Part shown: piece by piece, positions 1 to 6,211 of the stretch
Layout: every line of letters starts with the position of its first letter
How positions within the stretch are numbered: position 1 is the first letter of the stretch
Assembly (NCBI GenBank): GCA_001773295.1
Contig: MEWG01000004.1
Span: forward strand, 1,765-9,072
DNA from: a candidate division WWE3 bacterium RIFOXYD1_FULL_39_9
GTDB lineage: Bacteria > Patescibacteriota > WWE3 > UBA101185 > UBA10185
Length of the DNA stretch: 7,308 bases
Reading direction: 5' to 3'
Program-made: the position numbers and the translations under genes
The notes under the pieces: generated by a model
Databases searched by the model: none
Told to the model about the DNA's origin: nothing
Seen by the model: the letters and a program-made list of their open reading frames with translations, nothing else

Positions 1-2
1 TA

Positions 3-167
3 GAGATTGATCTGGACACACTCGCAGTTATGGTCGTCAATATGAATTATGGAGTGGTACGACTTCTGGCTGCGCTTGTTAAAGCTCGCGCGAAATCTTC
101 AAAAGTCGGGAAACCCGATAAACTGTCGGAGGCAATTACCAAACTGCTGAATGACGGACTTTGGTAA
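3..167 (+). CDS. C-terminal fragment of an unidentified protein
   Basis: An open frame enters from the left edge and runs 54 codons to TAA at 165-167, ending in LLNDGLW. The start lies outside the window. The visible part is probably helical, with a hydrophobic stretch (residues about 16-25, GVVRLLAALV) followed by a basic segment (KARAKSSKVGKPDK). I see no family motif and do not assign a function. The codons are richer in CTG, GCG and CGC than those of the downstream genes, so it may come from a different expression class or origin, although 54 codons is a small sample. A strong intrinsic terminator lies about 40 nt after the stop, which supports this being the real end of a transcription unit. 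An ATG exists at 30-32, but an open frame reaching the edge suggests a longer gene. Confidence 0.55.
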   Translation, partial: EIDLDTLAVMVVNMNYGVVRLLAALVKARAKSSKVGKPDKLSEAITKLLNDGLW

Positions 168-207
168 ACCAGTAACCTTCGAAGTCCTAACCTACGCAGA
201 CTACATT

Positions 208-246
208 AAAAAAGGACACGTTCTCAAAAAGAGCCTGTCCTTTTTT
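208..246 (+). terminator. Intrinsic terminator, possibly bidirectional
   Basis: An 11-bp perfect stem pairs 208-218 (AAAAAAGGACA) with 236-246 (TGTCCTTTTTT). An inner CTC/GAG mini-stem (223-225 with 231-233) closes an AAAAA loop. The T6 run on the + strand and the matching A6 run on the left arm mean it could terminate in both directions. It closes the gene ending at 167 and insulates the promoter of the next gene. Confidence 0.85.
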
Positions 247-275
247 CGCATCACCCAAACTTTCAAAAATTATTG

Positions 276-284
276 TGATAAAAT
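276..284 (+). promoter_or_regulatory. Extended -10 promoter of the small membrane protein gene
   Basis: TG at 276-277, one base, then TAAAAT at 279-284 gives an extended -10 element (TGnTAAAAT, 5 of 6 to TATAAT). No recognisable -35 box lies 16-18 bp upstream, as is usual for extended -10 promoters. With 284 as position -7, transcription would start at about 291, the A of the ATG. Confidence 0.5.
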
Positions 285-290
285 CTATAT

Positions 291-608
291 ATGTTAAAAA
301 AGGTCTCGACTCCTTTTCTGGGTTTTTTACAAACAACTGGCGTGGTCATTTATCTTATACTTCTTACAGCGTTTTTTAATTTCGTTACTCCTTTATTGAA
401 TAATGGCAACGAAGAAATATACGCACCTATAATTATGCTTCTCCTTTTTATTATCTCTGCTGTTATAACGGCATCAACATTTTTGGGAAGAGCGGGCGTG
501 CTTTTCTGGGAGAGAAAATATAAAGAAGCTTTTACTCTTATAGGTTGGAGCGTTGGCTGGGGATTAGTCTATTTCACCATATTAATTATCGGTTTAATCC
601 TTCTGTAA
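291..608 (+). CDS. Small three-helix membrane protein, function unknown
   Basis: A 105-residue protein with three predicted transmembrane segments at about residues 8-33, 44-66 and 81-104. The loop between helices 1 and 2 is neutral to acidic (NNGNEE). The loop between helices 2 and 3 is basic (GRAGVLFWERKYKEAF). With the MLKK start, the positive-inside rule predicts N-terminus in, loop 1 out, loop 2 in and C-terminus out. There are no catalytic motifs. Small membrane proteins with an LFWE-K-x-K-EAF loop between helices 2 and 3 are, from memory, common and uncharacterised in Patescibacteria. There is no Shine-Dalgarno sequence before the ATG, and the extended -10 box puts the transcript start at the ATG, suggesting a leaderless mRNA. 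It is a single-gene unit between a terminator and the promoter at 689, not clearly tied to the secretion cluster downstream. Confidence 0.75.
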   Translation: MLKKVSTPFLGFLQTTGVVIYLILLTAFFNFVTPLLNNGNEEIYAPIIMLLLFIISAVITASTFLGRAGVLFWERKYKEAFTLIGWSVGWGLVYFTILIIGLILL

Positions 609-624
609 TTTTTAACAATACATC

Positions 625-661
625 AGCATTTTTTAGTCAAAAACGCATATATAAAAATGCT
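625..661 (+). repeat. Inverted repeat after the small membrane gene
   Basis: A 9-bp perfect inverted repeat pairs AGCATTTTT (625-633) with AAAAATGCT (653-661) around a 19-nt loop. It sits 17 nt after the stop of the membrane protein gene, so a 3'-end role is plausible. It lacks a downstream T tract and the stem is AT-rich, so it would be a weak terminator at best. It could instead be an operator-like site just upstream of the promoter at 689. Confidence 0.35.
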
Positions 662-688
662 ATATTCGTCGTGTAGCGTCCACATATC

Positions 689-718
689 TTGACACAGCCC
701 ATGTAAAGTGATTAATAT
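689..718 (+). promoter_or_regulatory. Sigma70-type promoter upstream of the leader/small RNA
   Basis: A perfect -35 box TTGACA (689-694), an 18-bp spacer and TAATAT (713-718, 4 of 6 to TATAAT) predict transcription start near 725. It is the best promoter in the window. It drives the structured 725-893 region and, by read-through, may drive the whole gene cluster from 954 onward. Confidence 0.6.
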
Positions 719-790
719 ATTGATGTGTATCCTATAACATACGTAGTTTGTTTAGTTTGTTCCTCATTTACCTGCTTATAGAGATTAATT

Positions 791-880
791 ATGAGTTATT
801 GTTTTACATGGTACGCTCATAATGGCATCGACGCACAGTCAGCGAATGATTGTTGCTTAGTATTATCACCGGCTATTTAA
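791..880 (+). CDS. Possible leader peptide (29 aa) ending in the terminator loop
   Basis: ATG at 791 opens a 29-codon frame beginning MSYCFTWYAHN, carrying tandem Cys codons (TGT TGC, about 851-856, residues 21-22) and ending with TAA at 878-880. The stop lies inside the loop of the terminator at 868-893, so a terminating ribosome would cover the hairpin's left arm. The ATG itself lies in the left arm of the 788-795/816-823 helix. A weak GAGA (781-784) lies 6 nt before it. A stop-free run this long is quite likely by chance in such DNA, so this is a hypothesis for leader-peptide attenuation, not an established gene. Confidence 0.2.
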   Translation: MSYCFTWYAHNGIDAQSANDCCLVLSPAI

Positions 881-893
881 GGCCGGTTTTTTT
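868..893 (+). terminator. Intrinsic terminator upstream of the TasA-like operon
   Basis: ACCGGC (868-873) pairs with GCCGGT (882-887) around an 8-nt loop. The right arm runs straight into a T tract (887-893, seven T). The stem is GC-rich and the polarity fits the + strand only. It ends transcripts from the promoter at 689 and lies 60 nt before the first gene of the secretion cluster. Confidence 0.8.
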
Positions 894-953
894 GTTTAAA
901 AAATTAATTATTAGTAATAAGTTACCAAGTTAAAAGTAAAGGGGGTGTAGAAA

Positions 954-2345
954 ATGAAATTAAGTAAAAAATTAATCGGGAGTTTGGCTATTGTAGCTGT
1001 AACCGCCGCATTGGCAGTTGGAGGTACAATCTCATACTTTTCCGATACAGAGACTTCTGAGGGTAATACTTTTACAGCAGGTGCTGTGGATTTAACAGTT
1101 GATAGTGTAGGACATTACAACGGTCTTATTTGTGTTGGTAACAAATGGCAGTCATGCGAAGCTCCGAACTTAGAGACGAACTTAGTCGATAACGGAAGCT
1201 TTGAAACACCACTTGTAACTGCAACTCAAAACTGGCAGATATTTAATTCAGGTACTGGCTGGGATATTGATTGGGCAAATGATTCTCAACTTGTGTATCA
1301 AGGTAGGAATCGTCCAGAACCTGCATTACAGGAGTATCACAGCGGTGTTCTCGGTGATGCAAAACACGGAGATCAGTACACCGAGTTGGATTCTGACTGG
1401 TTTGGTCCTAACGACAGTCTCAACGGCGAACCAGCACTTATTAAAATTTCACAGGATATAAATACAGTGGCGGGAATGCAGTACCAGCTATCATATTGGT
1501 TTTCACCAAGACCAGATACAGCGGCAGGTAACAATGAGATGAAAGTGTATGTAAACGGCGATCTAGTAGGTACTAATGGAGGCGCAGGTGGCGCAAGTAT
1601 CGTCTGGACACAGTTTACTTACATCTTTACAGCGGAAGGTGGTACTACAAAGATCGAATTCGTAGGTGGAGGAACTGATGATTCATTAGGCATTTTCTTA
1701 GATGACGTAAGAGTCCACGAGATGCTTTGCGAAGAATCAGAAGAATACACTGAAGCTTGTTACAGCACATGGGGACTAACTGATCTTGGAGCAACAAATC
1801 AATTCTTCAACTTTGGTGATATAAAACCAGGAGATGAAGGAGAAAATACAATCAGTTTGCATGTGAATTCAAACGATGCGTACGGTTGTATGGTTTTCTC
1901 AGGTTTGGTTGATGACGAAAATTCAATCAACGAACCTGAATCCGAAGTCGATCAAACTGCAACAGGAGAACTATCTAAAAATATCTACATGTACGCATGG
2001 GCCGATGATGGAGACAACATCTTTGATGAGAACGAAGTTCCTTTCTTCGAAGGCTTACTTGCTAACGATGTAGATGGCACGATTATTCCTTTGACAACAA
2101 TAGGAAATCCAATTGCAGGTGGTGAAACAAGATACGTTGGTTTGTCATGGTGCGCCGGAACAATGGGTTTTGATGAAGAAAACAGAGTCTTTACCTGCGA
2201 CGGCGAATCTATGGGTAATGACACACAGACAGACAAGATGTTATTTGATGTTTCATTCTACGTAGAACAGGCCAGACACAACGAAGAGTTTACTTGTGAT
2301 GTGTTGAGAACTGACCAAGAAACAGTTGTTACTGACTTGGAGTAA
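954..2345 (+). CDS. TasA/camelysin-like secreted protein A with inserted jelly-roll domain
   Basis: A 463-residue SipW-type exported protein. Residues 1-50 form a basic, hydrophobic signal peptide followed by the SipW-cognate signature GGTISYFSDTETS...NTFTAG, close to the mature start of B. subtilis TasA, where this strand takes part in fibre assembly. The TasA-like core is split. It begins at 25-57, is interrupted by a jelly-roll module at about 76-255 (NLVDNGSFE, then DGxQYTELDS-like HGDQYTELDS, SQDINTVAG, YQLSYWFSPRP, DDSLGIFLDDVRV; DUF642 or choice-of-anchor-C/CBM-like), and resumes at 259-463 with DIKPGDEGENTISLHV. Eight Cys are present (60, 68, 259, 269, 312, 400, 415, 448); the last six match those of the next gene's product. 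An acidic DDGDNIFDENE loop (351-361) may bind calcium. The start has a Shine-Dalgarno at 938-947 (GGGGGTG) six nt upstream. It is the first gene of the cluster. Polysaccharide binding by the insert is inference. Confidence 0.85.
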   Translation: MKLSKKLIGSLAIVAVTAALAVGGTISYFSDTETSEGNTFTAGAVDLTVDSVGHYNGLICVGNKWQSCEAPNLETNLVDNGSFETPLVTATQNWQIFNSGTGWDIDWANDSQLVYQGRNRPEPALQEYHSGVLGDAKHGDQYTELDSDWFGPNDSLNGEPALIKISQDINTVAGMQYQLSYWFSPRPDTAAGNNEMKVYVNGDLVGTNGGAGGASIVWTQFTYIFTAEGGTTKIEFVGGGTDDSLGIFLDDVRVHEMLCEESEEYTEACYSTWGLTDLGATNQFFNFGDIKPGDEGENTISLHVNSNDAYGCMVFSGLVDDENSINEPESEVDQTATGELSKNIYMYAWADDGDNIFDENEVPFFEGLLANDVDGTIIPLTTIGNPIAGGETRYVGLSWCAGTMGFDEENRVFTCDGESMGNDTQTDKMLFDVSFYVEQARHNEEFTCDVLRTDQETVVTDLE

Positions 2346-2385
2346 TAATTTCAGGCGAAAATAAAAGGAAATGAGGTGAAAGAAA

Positions 2386-3579
2386 ATGAATAAAAAAATA
2401 TTATTAAGTTTGGCATTAGTTGCAGTAGCTTCGGCAGCTGCAATTGGAGGTACAATTGCTTTCTTCAGTGATACCGAAACTTCCGTTGGGAATACGTTTA
2501 CTGCAGGAGCAATCGACTTGCGAGTTGATAGCCAGTGCACTTACAACGGCCAGGAATCTGAACAGTGTGGAGAGTGGGAACTAAAAGATCTCGGCACAAA
2601 CTTCGATCAAGCTATAGCAGAAGTTCCTACAGTAGGATCTGATAGGTTTTATAACTTTTCGGATGTAAAGCCAGGTGACTTCGGTGAGAACACCATCAGT
2701 CTTCATGTAAGAAACAATGAAGCTCATGCGTGTTTAATAGTGGATAATCTACATAATGATGATTTAGGGCTTACGGAGCCTGAATCAGAAGATGGAGACG
2801 AAACAGACGGAGCAGATAATGGCGAGCTTGCACAGGCAATTAAGTTCTTCGCGTGGGACGATGATGGAGATAACGTTTGGGGAACAGGCGAATTACCTTT
2901 GTTTACTAATACATCAGGTCCTGCAAGTGACGTATTGAATGGCAGAACCTACTACCTTGGTGTTTTACCGGGCGGTGAGTGGAACGATCCTGCTGCTACC
3001 CAGTACATAGGTGTTTATTGGTGCTACGGAGATATAACTGTTGATGCAACAAGTCACACTTTATCTTGTAGTGGTGCTTCAGTAAACAATGTCACCCAGA
3101 CCGATCAACTTACAGCTGACATTAAGTTCTATGTCGAACAAACAAGACATAACCAAAACTTTAGATGTCCAGAGAAGAAGGAAATAGTATTTGAAGAGTA
3201 TTACAACACAGGTAAGAGTGCTGCCAACAAGGCACTAGACCGACCATACATTGAATCAGAAATAAACGGAGATACTATTACATTTGACTTCGTAAATCCA
3301 ACTAATTTCTTCTTCGCATTTGATTATAGAATCGATGGGGAGACAGTAAATCCATTAACTGGAGGCGGAGTTCCCGGACCATGGGCAGCTATAGTTATAG
3401 GTGAAGGTGAGTTGAACGGACAAGTAATCGGAAATGATTACCACGTAGTAACTGTTGCCCCTCATACTACACAGACCAGGGATGTAACCGGTACCGAAGA
3501 GATTTGGGCTGGTTTAAGACAGGGTGCTGAGCAGAATTGGTATCTGGATTGGATTAAGTTCCATGCTGTAGAACTTTAG
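2386..3579 (+). CDS. TasA/camelysin-like secreted protein B with C-terminal extension
   Basis: A 397-residue paralogue of the preceding protein. The SipW-type signal peptide contains GGTIAFFSDTETSVGNTFTAG (about residues 21-41; cleavage expected near 24-26). The TasA-like core spans about 26-261 and includes DVKPGDFGENTISLHV, EPESE, WDDDGDNVWGTGE and FYVEQTRHN. Six Cys (51, 61, 116, 213, 228, 261) align with the last six of protein A with identical C-x9-C and C-x14-C spacing, suggesting conserved disulfides. D158, D160, D162 and E169 fit an EF-hand-like 12-residue loop. Unlike protein A it has no inserted jelly roll, but carries about 136 extra residues after Cys261 that look like a beta-rich domain I do not recognise (ending WYLDWIKFHAVEL). 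Shine-Dalgarno GAGGTGA at 2373-2379 is 6 nt from the ATG. The 40-nt gap from the previous gene indicates co-transcription. Likely a major fibre or surface subunit, by inference. Confidence 0.85.
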   Translation: MNKKILLSLALVAVASAAAIGGTIAFFSDTETSVGNTFTAGAIDLRVDSQCTYNGQESEQCGEWELKDLGTNFDQAIAEVPTVGSDRFYNFSDVKPGDFGENTISLHVRNNEAHACLIVDNLHNDDLGLTEPESEDGDETDGADNGELAQAIKFFAWDDDGDNVWGTGELPLFTNTSGPASDVLNGRTYYLGVLPGGEWNDPAATQYIGVYWCYGDITVDATSHTLSCSGASVNNVTQTDQLTADIKFYVEQTRHNQNFRCPEKKEIVFEEYYNTGKSAANKALDRPYIESEINGDTITFDFVNPTNFFFAFDYRIDGETVNPLTGGGVPGPWAAIVIGEGELNGQVIGNDYHVVTVAPHTTQTRDVTGTEEIWAGLRQGAEQNWYLDWIKFHAVEL

Positions 3580-3599
3580 CTTATCAATTTGACCATTTA

Positions 3600-3633
3600 T
3601 CTATCGGCGCAGAAGACGTTCTAAACCGATAGA
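3600..3633 (+). promoter_or_regulatory. Two-tier RNA hairpin in the gap before the signal peptidase gene
   Basis: TCTATCGG (3600-3607) pairs perfectly with CCGATAGA (3626-3633). Inside, after a symmetric 3x3 internal loop, AGAA (3611-3614) pairs with TTCT (3619-3622) around a GACG tetraloop. There is no T tract, so it is not a standard terminator. The Shine-Dalgarno AGGGG (3637-3641) of the signal peptidase gene begins just 3 nt after the stem. It could be an mRNA processing or stabilising element that sets the ratio of abundant subunits to the peptidase. Confidence 0.6.
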
Positions 3634-3645
3634 ATAAGGGGTTAA

Positions 3646-4293
3646 ATGAAAAAAATAAAAATAGGAAAACCAAACATTAAAACAATATTAAATGCAATCT
3701 ACACTCTATTCCTTATTGCCCTGTTTTCACTGGCAATACTGTTTATTCTCTCTAGATTCAAAACACCGCTAAACCTTATGGCATTTAATGTCATGAGCGG
3801 ATCCATGGAACCTGATATTAAAATAGGTAGTATAGTTTTTGTTCGTCCTGCAGACGAATATAAGACTCAAGATGTCATTACTTTTCGTTCTAGAGAGACA
3901 GTTAAGACTACTTTTACACATAGAATTACCAGAATTGAACAAGATCCTGACATTAACAAACTTCTTTATTACACCAAGGGAGATGCAAATCCTCAGGAGG
4001 ACATTGCACCTGTAGACGCAAGTCTAGTTTTGGGTAAGGTGTTTTTAGTTTTGCCTTTACTTGGATATCCGCTGGCTTTTGCTCAGACCCAACTTGGTTT
4101 TATTTTACTAATTGTTGTACCGTCGACCTTGATTATTTATTCCGAGCTACAAAATATCAAAGAGGAGTTAGTGAAATCTATTTTGGAAAAGAGAGATTCT
4201 AAAAAGAAAACCTCACCGATGCCAGTTCCCGAAGTTAAATCGGTTACTTCCATAGCCGATAAGCCGAAAAGAAAACTAAATGTTAAAAAATAA
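3646..4293 (+). CDS. sipW: Signal peptidase I, SipW/ER type (family S26B)
   Basis: A 215-residue membrane-bound signal peptidase expected to cleave SipW-type signal peptides such as those of the flanking TasA-like proteins. N-terminal transmembrane segment at about 14-36. The catalytic serine is S53 in VMSGSMEP. The general base is H92 in THRITRIE, marking the Ser-His ER/archaeal/SipW class rather than the Ser-Lys LepB class. The KGDANPQED box (111-119, with D113) is the conserved C-terminal motif of the family. A second hydrophobic region at about 128-165 returns the chain to the cytoplasm, leaving a Lys-rich tail (about 166-215) longer than in compact family members. The ATG has AGGGG 4 nt upstream. 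The 3' end overlaps the next gene by 14 nt. The symbol is given by class and context; strict orthology to B. subtilis sipW is not proven. Confidence 0.92.
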   Translation: MKKIKIGKPNIKTILNAIYTLFLIALFSLAILFILSRFKTPLNLMAFNVMSGSMEPDIKIGSIVFVRPADEYKTQDVITFRSRETVKTTFTHRITRIEQDPDINKLLYYTKGDANPQEDIAPVDASLVLGKVFLVLPLLGYPLAFAQTQLGFILLIVVPSTLIIYSELQNIKEELVKSILEKRDSKKKTSPMPVPEVKSVTSIADKPKRKLNVKK

Positions 4294-6211
4294 TTTACAA
4301 AATAAAATATATTTTGCCGGAGCTTTGCTAATAGCCGGTCTGTTGTTTACTCGAACCGAACCAACATATGCATTTTTAAACGATGGTGAAGCCATCAAAG
4401 ACAATACATTTGCCGCAGGGGCTTTAACTATTGATTTAACCGATGTCACTACCGGCGACCCTGAAACCACAGTTTCTCCTAGCAGTTCAATTACAAAATT
4501 TTTCAATGTAGAAAATGTTGGAAACGAGGTATTTAAATATAGTTTGGAAACAACCAATCCTACAGGTGATGCAGATTTATGCAGCGAGCTTCTTTTGAAA
4601 GCTTATTGGCTAGTTGATGGTGAAGAACCTCAACTTAAATACGAAGGGAAACTTGGAGAATTTTTATTAAATGGCGACGGAGCTGACACTGAAATGGTTT
4701 TGGCTATGTCAGGGGATACTCACAAGTACATGTTTGAATATTATTTGGGCGAAGATGCTGATGCGGCTTTATCCCTGTTAAGTTGCAATTTTGATATTTT
4801 GGCAAAGGCTTGGATGCCAGAGTTTTCTTATCAAACTGCGCATTGGGATAATAGTCAGGTTTCAGATGGTTTGGCCTCGGAAAATTGGCTAGTTAACATG
4901 GGCTACGAAACAGCCGAAACACTTGCTGATGAGGAAGATGAAGATCCTGAATTAGGTTTTTGCGAAGTACTTACACACGACAAATCAGCTGAGGATGGAA
5001 CGGCAGCGACTCAAGAAATTAAATGGGATAAAGTTGAAGGTGCTGAGAGGTACGTTTTGAATAAATATCTGGAAACTGATCCAGATGTTTGGACCTTTAT
5101 AGATTCAACAGTTGTTTTACTTACTAATCCGAATTTAACAGAAAATGAAGGAGTTATGACTTTTGTAACCTCCGAGGACACCGAAGGCGTTTTTGCACAT
5201 TACATTCAAGCTTTTGATGCTTCTGATGAACTGATAGGTGCTACTACACCTAAAAACTCAGATTTTACCTGCACATTTGAAGTTGAATGGTTTGATGAAA
5301 GGGACGTAGTCATAAACGAAATCATGTGGGGAGGCTCAAGTGTTCATGAACGCGACGAATGGATAGAACTTAGAAACACAACCGATGAAGACATTGATTT
5401 AACAGATTGGATTATAGACGGTGCTGGCCCTGCAGAACATGAAATAAAACTAACGGGTGCTATTCCTGCCAACGGATATTATCTTGTTTCATATTACCCA
5501 ACTGATTACGATTCTGGAAGTGAAAAAGCCGGCGTGAATGACGACATTGAAGAAGATGAATATCGCAGAACAGGACCAGAATCAATGCATCTTGATGACA
5601 ATGGAGAGAAACTTGTTCTTAAAGATCCGGCCGACAATACAATAGATGAAACTCCGGATGTTCCAAACGGACCTGATGGAGGATGGGCAGCCGGTCAAGC
5701 CGGAAATAACGGCGATGATTCTTCAAGTTGGAGATCGATGCAAAGAATTGAGACTGAAGATGACGAGGAAGTCGGCGATGGTGACAACGAAGATAATTGG
5801 TACACCTGTAATCACGATGAATGTGACGACGATACATATTGGGACGAGGGCGATGGTCAGGACTACGGAACTCCTAAGAATCCAAACTTAGCTGATGAAG
5901 AGCAAATAGAGTTTATTGAGCTGACTATGCCGTTGAGTACGGCAGGTAATGCTCCTACCGCAGTATTAGGGGATATTGAGTCAGAAACGACAAACGGAGC
6001 TGTAGAAACGCCTTTGGAGGAAACAAGCGATGTAGTTCCACCTATTATAGAAGGACCGCCACCATCCGGTGTTATTGAAGAACCCGACGACGGTATTGTT
6101 GACGACGGCAACACGCCAAATGACGAGCCCTCCGGTACGGAAGGTTCGGCTCCTGAAGAAATTACTACACTCGCAGATGTTATGGAACCCGAAGGAGGTA
6201 CCACAGAATGA
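4280..6211 (+). CDS. TasA-like/LTD multidomain secreted protein
   Basis: A 643-residue exported protein. The start is fixed by an in-frame TAA at 4277-4279 directly before the ATG, which overlaps the peptidase gene by 14 nt; no clear Shine-Dalgarno is seen, so translational coupling is likely. Residues 8-31 are a hydrophobic signal segment leading into a SipW-like YAFLNDGEAIKDNTFAAGAL. A TasA/camelysin-like domain follows (about 29-180). A probable beta-sandwich resembling Fn3 lies at about 228-336 (IKWDKVEGAERYVL). An LTD (lamin tail, Ig-like) domain at about 341-535 begins VVINEIMWGGSSVHERDEW and contains IELRNTTDEDIDLTDW. The LTD ends in an Asp/Glu-rich stretch (491-528) with a Cys pair (C510, C515). 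The C-terminal 100 residues are an acidic, Pro/Gly-rich linker. No C-terminal membrane helix, LPxTG-like sortase tail or other anchor is visible. A role as adhesin, tip or surface-linking component is inference. Confidence 0.85.
   Translation: MLKNNLQNKIYFAGALLIAGLLFTRTEPTYAFLNDGEAIKDNTFAAGALTIDLTDVTTGDPETTVSPSSSITKFFNVENVGNEVFKYSLETTNPTGDADLCSELLLKAYWLVDGEEPQLKYEGKLGEFLLNGDGADTEMVLAMSGDTHKYMFEYYLGEDADAALSLLSCNFDILAKAWMPEFSYQTAHWDNSQVSDGLASENWLVNMGYETAETLADEEDEDPELGFCEVLTHDKSAEDGTAATQEIKWDKVEGAERYVLNKYLETDPDVWTFIDSTVVLLTNPNLTENEGVMTFVTSEDTEGVFAHYIQAFDASDELIGATTPKNSDFTCTFEVEWFDERDVVINEIMWGGSSVHERDEWIELRNTTDEDIDLTDWIIDGAGPAEHEIKLTGAIPANGYYLVSYYPTDYDSGSEKAGVNDDIEEDEYRRTGPESMHLDDNGEKLVLKDPADNTIDETPDVPNGPDGGWAAGQAGNNGDDSSSWRSMQRIETEDDEEVGDGDNEDNWYTCNHDECDDDTYWDEGDGQDYGTPKNPNLADEEQIEFIELTMPLSTAGNAPTAVLGDIESETTNGAVETPLEETSDVVPPIIEGPPPSGVIEEPDDGIVDDGNTPNDEPSGTEGSAPEEITTLADVMEPEGGTTE
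6192..6199 (+). promoter_or_regulatory. Strong Shine-Dalgarno that decides the start at 6208
   Basis: AAGGAGGT lies inside the last codons of the LTD gene (encoding GluGlyGly), 8 nt before ATG 6208 and 11 nt before ATG 6211. The spacing favours 6208, giving an ATGA start/stop overlap. It is the only near-perfect Shine-Dalgarno in the cluster. Confidence 0.75.

Larger units (their letters stand above)
725..893 (+). ncRNA. Candidate small RNA or attenuating 5' leader
   Basis: About 169 nt lie between a predicted transcription start (725) and a strong intrinsic terminator, which is the signature of a small RNA or a terminator-controlled leader. Visible helices are 724-730 with 739-745 (7 bp, including G-U pairs), ATTATGAG 788-795 with CTCATAAT 816-823 (8 bp, perfect), AGCGA 840-844 with TTGCT around 852-856 (5 bp, one G-U), and the terminator. 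I recognise no known riboswitch, 6S, SRP, tmRNA or RNase P signature. The next gene begins 60 nt after the terminator with no strong promoter between, so read-through control of the operon is plausible. No clear anti-terminator strand competing with ACCGGC was found by eye. Confidence 0.4.

Noticed and set aside
160..205. TTCGAAGTCC near 178-187 as a possible tRNA T-loop
   Set aside because: No matching acceptor, D or anticodon stems could be drawn around it.
625..661. Inverted repeat as the terminator of the small membrane gene
   Set aside because: There is no T tract after the right arm, the stem is AT-rich and the loop is 19 nt, so I list it as an inverted repeat only.
826..846. Resemblance of CGACGCACAG to the start of the GEMM (c-di-GMP) riboswitch core
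   Set aside because: The rest of the conserved core (GGCAAACC and the paired P2/P3 tetraloop-receptor elements) is absent.
892..920. Possible second promoter TTGTTT, 17 bp, TAATAA just before the operon
   Set aside because: Only half of each hexamer matches, and such matches are common in AT-rich DNA. It cannot be excluded, but I do not annotate it.
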